Assembly: GCA_024663395.1 (NCBI GenBank)
Contig: JANFAH010000014.1
Coordinates: 62,001 to 126,000 of the forward strand
Direction: 5' to 3'
DNA from: Pisolithus tinctorius
Lineage: Eukaryota > Basidiomycota > Agaricomycetes > Boletales > Pisolithaceae
Length of the DNA stretch: 64,000 nucleotides
Shown: in pieces, positions 58,426-64,000 of the stretch
How the letters are laid out: every line of letters starts with the position of its first letter
How positions within the stretch are numbered: position 1 is the first letter of the stretch
Notes under the pieces: model-generated
Database searches by the model: none
The model's input: the letters and a program-made list of their open reading frames with translations, nothing else
What the model was told of the DNA's origin: nothing
Made by a program: the position numbers and the translations under genes

Positions 58426-58966
58426 CAGCCTCAATTTACCTTGATGCGGGTAGGAACAATCCCAGAAGCTTGTTTGTTTGTATGATCAAGATCTTGTAAG
58501 CTACCTTGGGATGGGCACGCACCGAATTTTGTGATGTACCGCTGTTACGGATATGCAATAATTTTTTGGCCGCGCAAGAGGACAGACTCCCAAAGGTAAT
58601 AGCCCCGTGAGTTCGGAATTGGTTCGGAGAGATAAGCACACATGTGCACCACATACAACACCTGCGCAACGAACAGCACGCGAAGATATGGGTCTGTCTC
58701 GCCTATTATGAATCGATATGCATGGAACCCAACCTGCTCGAATCATTAGTGGTACAGAGGTAATCGCCCAAACCAAAGGGCATTGATGTTTGGGGAATGT
58801 AAGATAAGTATGTGCAAGGTTCCGTAATGAAACATGATTACAAGACAAAGAACAAAACAGGGAAACCCCTCCGAGACAAAGAGTTCTAATAGGACGTGTC
58901 ACACCAATGCATAACAATCCATGCATAGGGTTCCGTCACTTGAATGAATCGTCAATGGCCACACGA
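58426..58966. other. convergent intergenic region
   Basis: About 540 bases between the prolidase stop and the stop of the Cys-rich protein gene on the other strand. No gene is seen. Confidence 0.5.
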
Positions 58967-59893
58967 TCACAACACAGCAAGCAATAAGAGAGTCACATAC
59001 TTTGCCACGCTCTCGACACAGCATGTTCGACATATAGAGCGTCCACATCCTGGAACCACTACTGATACAGTGCTGTCATCGATGACCTCACATAGAGGAT
59101 TATCGGATTGCCGATGGCAAGACGTGATACCGATATCACCGTGGTCTGGGTCATTAGGTGCCTTCTTGCGCTTGACTGAAGGGATGGTAGTAGCTGTGTT
59201 TTCGCAGTTCACGGCAGACCAGCCTGGTGTTAATGCTGCCCGTCTGGGCGAAGCAAAACAAGAATTGGATGGACTGATCCCATAGCTTGTAGATGGTGTC
59301 GGCGATCGCGTTAATGCTGGAGTTGGCGGGAACGAAGAAGGTCGTGTATAGGACGTGCATGTTCGTGAGCAAATGTTACAGGTCGGCTCCAAACATCTGT
59401 CAAGGGACATAAGTCAGGACCGATTGTATACTGGCCAGCCGAAAAATAAACGCAAAGACCCCCATAACCGCCCTCAAACAGCTCAACAATTAGAAGAGGA
59501 GTAAGCAACAAAACCGAAGCGCCATAACGCATAATACCCAGATCCCACAAGAGCGTAATAAGGCATGACAAACGCCGGCAGCCAAAGGACGACCCGAGAA
59601 TGAATGGCTCACCTTGAGCATACCATGGCAGACCCGTCAGGACGCACAGTCGGCAATGCTCTATGGCATGTCGAACAAGAAAGCTTAGATGAGCGAGAGA
59701 AAGGTGGGTTGCCTCCACAAGTGAGAATGGTCATGTGAGAAGAGCACCCTGACCCAGTAGGGCTCTTCTCTGTAGCGGTGTCGGGTTCCACATGAGGCAC
59801 GGAACTCGTGGCGTTAAGCTTTCGTCGTTTGGCAGCAGGCTTCCTTGTGGACGTTGTTGGAGATACCGAGTAGAATGAACCAGCAATGAGCAT
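58967..59893 (-). CDS. small Cys-rich, putative zinc-binding protein (236 aa)
   Basis: Two exons, 59613-59893 and 58967-59396, join in frame to 236 residues. A basic KRRKLNATS near the start could be a nuclear signal. Cysteines come in pairs: CSTCHRALP, MVCSRC, CNICSRTC and near the end CGRSICRTCC, like a treble zinc ribbon or RING-like fold. The middle is Pro/Ser/Thr-rich (PTPALTRSPTPSTSYG) followed by KRKK. This resembles an uncharacterised agaricomycete family that ends in a GCGRSxCRxCC motif. I cannot give it a function; nuclear regulation is only a guess. The first ATG at 59893 is the only in-frame one; the open frame extends further upstream without ATG. Confidence 0.7.
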
Positions 59894-60347
59894 CTTGGGA
59901 GCAGGAGATGGGCGACTATTAAGTATTAAGTAGAAGTGTGATGAGAAAGGTGCAGTAACCTCTTCCCACCGCAGACGCAATGCAGGACGGAAGTATGATG
60001 ATCCACCTTGTTCGTAACAAACGTGGACAGAATGAGATGTCTGTGAGTAGTTTTGAACTGGTTTGCAGCGCAGGTGCAAAGCAGTCAGGTATACAGCACT
60101 GATGTTATGCACGTGACTCTGGCGCGTCGCGACGCGTGCATTCTCATCTCATCTCAAATGCTTCCTCCTAGGTCCAGCTGCACAATAGTGACGGACACAC
60201 CTACTCCACTCAGTGGCTTCGGCCCACACAAGGTAACTTCACCTCAAAAACGACGCATATATGCATACCAAAGGGAAACCAAAGTATTTCACGCTCTTGG
60301 GACTTTATATTGACCCGATCAGAACTATCATTAGGAGCGGCGAAGGA
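59894..60347. other. intergenic between MTO1 and the Cys-rich gene
   Basis: About 450 bases, including the promoter of the Cys-rich gene and the 3' end of MTO1. No gene is seen. Confidence 0.5.
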
Positions 60348-63283
60348 TCATGCACGAGCTGCAACTGCAGCAGAATGTACCACTTCCGCCTCTCGTGATA
60401 ACTGTGCCGCTCGCTGAGTGGCTCCCCACGTCCGGCGCGCATGTTTGAGTAGATTGACAGCGCCAGCGGGTGTCATGCCTTCCATTCGTTTTGCGGCTCC
60501 CAATGTTGCAGGCCGGACGCACTGGAGCCGCTCCCGCACTTCCTCACTTAGACCGCTTACCTGGGAATAGTCCATATTTGGATCCAGTAGAAGAGACTCG
60601 TCCGTGTGGAAGGCCTGGAGGTCAGCCAGCTGACGAGGTATATGCGGCGCATAAGTCGCTAAACAAAGTGTTTGGATGACTCTGTAACACAATGAATGTC
60701 GTGTACTGAGTGTACTCACCATCAATGACGATGCGAGCCTTGATGTGCGGCTCCAGCTGATCCATTTCTGGGACAGCATCTGATTGTGCTAAGGCGTCAA
60801 GAGTAATGGAAGGTTTTCGGAGCAGCTCGTAAGCGCTACAAGCTGTTATCTGACGAACAATGAAGCTCTGGTAGAGTCTCGCACCTCCTCGATATGCCAT
60901 CCTTGGTTACGTTGAAACCGAACTTCTCCCAAACCTAATGATGATCATCAGCGCAATTTCCCGGAAATTGGAGCGCATATATCTACGCACCGTCGGACTC
61001 AAGACCACGGACTGAAGAACTTGTATCCCATTCTGTATCGCGTTGCGGTCGCGCAAGAAGGCTTCCCACCGTTCGCACGAGACAACACCGGCTTCATAAC
61101 CTGTTCACGGCCTAAGCTACGCCACCAACCCATCGTACAGATAACAAACCTTTCTCGGTCAGTCGCAGGTCTGCGTTGTCGCACCTTACCGTCATACGGT
61201 ACTCTGAACGAGAAGTGAACATCCGGTCTACACGTTCGACGTCAGTGCACTGCCATCAAGCAACCTTTCCACGTACATGGTTCTTCAGCCCCCCTTGTAA
61301 TCAAATCATCTATCATCACGCCAATGTATCCATCCGCACGAGTGATTATCAGTGGAAGTTGGCCACGCGCAGCAAGTCCGGCATTTATCCCGGCAATGCA
61401 ACCCTGTGCTGCCGCTTCCTCGTATCCGGTCGTACCATTGATTTGACCAGCGAGGAACAGGCCCTGGAAGAACAACATCATTGGACCGTCCATTGGAAGT
61501 AGATTAAAGCATGCCTTTATTCTTTTTGTCTCAAGTGATGCTGTGGAGCATTAGTTAACGGTATGTCAGAAGCGCTCCTACTCACCCTTAAGTTCTCGAG
61601 GATCTACGTAGTCATATTCTACACCATAAGCTGGTCGGACCATACGAGCATTCTCTAGGCCGGGCACAGTGCGCATCATCGGCTCCTGAAGCTCTTCTGG
61701 CATTGAACACGAAAGGCCGTTTGGATAAATAAGGTCTGGATGGATCATTTAGGCGGCTTGGACGTAAACAAAAAAGCGCTGACCAGAAGTATACCCTTCG
61801 GGTTCGAGCCATACAGTGTGGCTGCCCTTGTGACCGAATCGAGTGACCTTGGCCTCAAGTGAGGGACAGTACCGGGGCCCTTTCCACACGTGAGCAATAG
61901 AAAATGCATACATAAAAACTCAAGTAATACCCACCTTTCTTGGTCTCCTGAATATGAATGCTCAGGGGTATACTGTCGCTGACCAATTTATGTGTCTCAG
62001 GCGTAGTGTGCGTTTTGAAACAGACAACTTGCTCGCCCTACGCTCCAAATCACCCTGTTTTCCCAAGCGACAACCAGAGATCAAAACATACGGCGTGCTC
62101 CACCTTCCTGTGGAGAAACGAAAATGGATGCGGAATCTGATCCCCCTCCTGTCTTTCCAGCCTAGAAAAGTCTATGGAGTTTTTATCAAGGCGTGCAGGA
62201 GTGCCCGTTTGTAACCGTCCTAGCTGGAATCCAGCTGTTCGGAGAGCACGAGATAGCCCAATTGCAGGTGCTTCATGCATTCGCCCAGCAGGAAAACGTT
62301 TCATTCCTAAGAGAACATGTGAAGATAAAGGTTCGTATATGCACTGAAAAGGACCATACCAATGTGTATTTCGCCCGAGAGGAAAGTGCCAGTGCAAATG
62401 ACTACCTGAGAGCAATGTATGATCTCGCCAGAATCTATTCGCGGGTAAGATAGGGCACGATGAAGATTCTGGCTCACACTGAACCTAAGCGGACGCCGGC
62501 AACAGCACCCCAGGCAGGTGTACTTCCGGAGGTCGACGACGTGGAGTGATCGAATTCGAGGTCGAAAACGCTCGCTGAGCGCACATCCAAGTTTGGATAG
62601 TTGAGTATGATGTCTTGCATGTGCTCCCTATATAATTCACGGTCTACTTGAGCCCGGGGCCCCTAGTCCCAGTAAGAACGCAGAGTTAACGACCTTCAAT
62701 GTTGCAACGTACCCATACGGCGGAGCCTTTCGAACTGTTCAGCATCCGGAAATGTATGCCAGCCTTGTCTAGCAGCAACAATCAGCACCTGATAATCTTC
62801 GGCGGACATAAAACAGACCTGCTACCCTGCCAATAACCCCGTCCAAGGCGTCCACTTCTCTCACAAGCGTTCCCTTACCCACTCCTCCGACGGAGGGGTT
62901 ACACGAGAGCTCTCCTATGGTGGCTATCTTTTGAGTTAACAGAAGCGTTCTCGCCCCTGCCCTCGCAGCTCCGGTGGCCGCCTCACACCCCGCATGACCG
63001 CCTCCGATGACACAAACTGAATCATTGGCTTCAATCGAGACCTTGGCAATGGACAACAGATGAAAGTCGCACCATCGTACTTGTTTTGGGTACTGGAATA
63101 AAAAGAAGTGCGGACGCCAGTTGACTGAGATGAAGTCGCGTGGACATGCCTGCTGCAGACAGGAGGTGCTCGCAGGAGCTCGCGGAGAGCAAGCTGAGCT
63201 GTGGAAGTATTGAGAGGGATTACCGGGAACCACGTAGGACGTCGCTGGCGCGCGGCGGCCTTGACAGCGTTCCTGGAATGCAT
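60348..63283 (-). CDS. MTO1: mitochondrial tRNA uridine-modification enzyme MTO1 (MnmG/GidA family)
   Basis: A minus-strand gene with many introns. The start [15 protein letters not shown] with basic and hydroxylated residues is a mitochondrial targeting peptide. Then comes the FAD-binding [14 protein letters not shown], followed by [26 protein letters not shown], which is the GidA signature, and [24 protein letters not shown]-like and [20 protein letters not shown] further on. The C-terminus folds as the usual helical bundle and ends AAVAARA before TGA at 60348-60350. MnmG/MTO1 acts with MnmE/MSS1 to add the carboxymethylaminomethyl group to wobble uridines of mitochondrial tRNAs. It depends on nuclear import of the protein into mitochondria; the tRNAs in this window are nuclear and not its substrates. 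Confidence 0.9.
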
Positions 63284-63838
63284 CGTAAACTAACAAGAGT
63301 GCATACGGCACGTGGTTGGATCGTGTAGATTGTCGTATGGTCTTTGATTTTTACTCTACAATATGTCTTCACTTTTAGCAGGCTCGGCGTGCATCATGTG
63401 ACTCCCGCCGAGCCGGGGTACATATTACAGGTCAGATGCTCGGAGGAGGTGTCCGAGGTACTACTTATACGTGCACTGCAACTGGCTGTGGGCGCCTTGA
63501 AACAATTTACATAGTACTGTGTTCCCGGAACGCTGGATAACCACCAGCATAGATAGCTCGTTCCATCAATGATACACGTACATGTTTAGTAGGCATCGGC
63601 CTACAGGGTATCACTCACTTCCGTGCACAAAATCCCTTCCTCTGGAACGAAGTCAGATGGCCGTACATGCCCACGGCGTGTGCGCATATCAGGAAGGTCA
63701 TTAAGAGTTCGACCATAGTGGTTTGACAATATCGCGAACTCAATTTCAACAGTAAAAACTAGCACAATTGAAGCGGGGAGCTGGTGTACAACAGGTGTCC
63801 TACTGGTACCGGAAACCCGGTCATGTAAGAGCCCACTT
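63284..63838. other. intergenic after MTO1 start
   Basis: About 555 bases between MTO1 and the stop of the oxidoreductase at the window edge. No gene is seen. Confidence 0.5.
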
Positions 63839-64000
63839 CTACCACCGACAAGTCAGCTCTTCGTTCCATTCTTCTGAACCAACACCCTCTGCAACTACGA
63901 AGAGACGGTACGGATCATACTTATCCTTGATCTCTTTCAACTTGCCATAGTGTGAACCGAAAAATGTGTATTGCCAATCGATTTCGAACAACGACGCCTT
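63839..64000 (-). CDS. FAD-linked oxidoreductase, C-terminal BBE domain (partial)
   Basis: The last 53 codons of a minus-strand gene, cut by the window edge. They read FEIDWQYTFFGSHYGKL, KEIKDKYDP and then LFVVAEGVGSEEWNE before TAG at 63839-63841. The W..FFG..Y..L..IK.KYDP..LF pattern is the berberine-bridge-like (BBE) C-terminus of FAD-binding PCMH oxidases such as 6-hydroxynicotine oxidase-like enzymes. Substrate unknown. Confidence 0.75.
   Translation of the reverse strand, partial: KASLFEIDWQYTFFGSHYGKLKEIKDKYDPYRLFVVAEGVGSEEWNEELTCRW

Noticed and set aside
53544..64000. Secondary-metabolite gene cluster (P450, peptidase, FAD oxidase close together)
   Set aside because: The neighbours are housekeeping genes (MTO1, tRNA, prolidase), and no backbone synthase or transporter is present.
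1..64000. CRISPR arrays, prokaryotic operons or Shine-Dalgarno sites
   Set aside because: The window is eukaryotic with spliceosomal introns throughout; no regularly spaced identical repeats were seen.

Overview
The window is nuclear DNA of a filamentous basidiomycete, most probably an agaricomycete. The evidence is a set of intron-dense genes with 45-120 nt introns, two intact class I hydrophobins, HET-domain proteins of the agaricomycete type (SDTCCIDK, WTLQELL), F-box proteins that begin with a coiled coil, and fungal housekeeping genes. All gene models were built by hand from reading frames and GT/GC-AG junctions; no database search was run. Family names rest on motif recognition.  Left part (1-28 kb): a direct tandem array of four large genes coding for WD40 repeats, then TPR-like repeats, then a C-terminal HET domain. 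Copy 1 is cut by the window edge (stop at 1380), copy 2 is 4669-8818, copy 3 is 14443-18752 and carries a +1 frameshift in a G run, and copy 4 is 23167-27292. Copies 2 and 4 keep one frame through ten exons (about 1208 and 1203 residues). Between them lie duplicated flanks, one intact and one truncated hydrophobin gene, a broken 3' end of a BOR1-type anion transporter gene, a candidate inverted-repeat element at 13.15-14.34 kb, and a broken partial copy of the neighbouring exosome gene RRP42. The array looks like a fast-evolving allorecognition or innate-immunity type locus (inference).  Middle part (28-45 kb): RRP42 (minus), two tandemly duplicated F-box genes, a HAL2/MET22-type bisphosphate nucleotidase, a GPI-type chitin deacetylase whose frame closes only if a 2-nt exon is spliced in, a second intact hydrophobin, and a bifunctional lysine-ketoglutarate reductase/saccharopine dehydrogenase with a 17-nt microexon.  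Right part (45-64 kb): an intron-containing tRNA-Glu, the ribosome-biogenesis gene NOC1/MAK21, a chimeric-looking gene with an eIF3a-like charged C-terminal half, a cytochrome P450, tRNA-Gly, a prolidase-type M24 peptidase, a small Cys-rich putative zinc protein, mitochondrial MTO1, and the end of an FAD-linked oxidoreductase. This side is ordinary syntenic core; the left side is the dynamic part.
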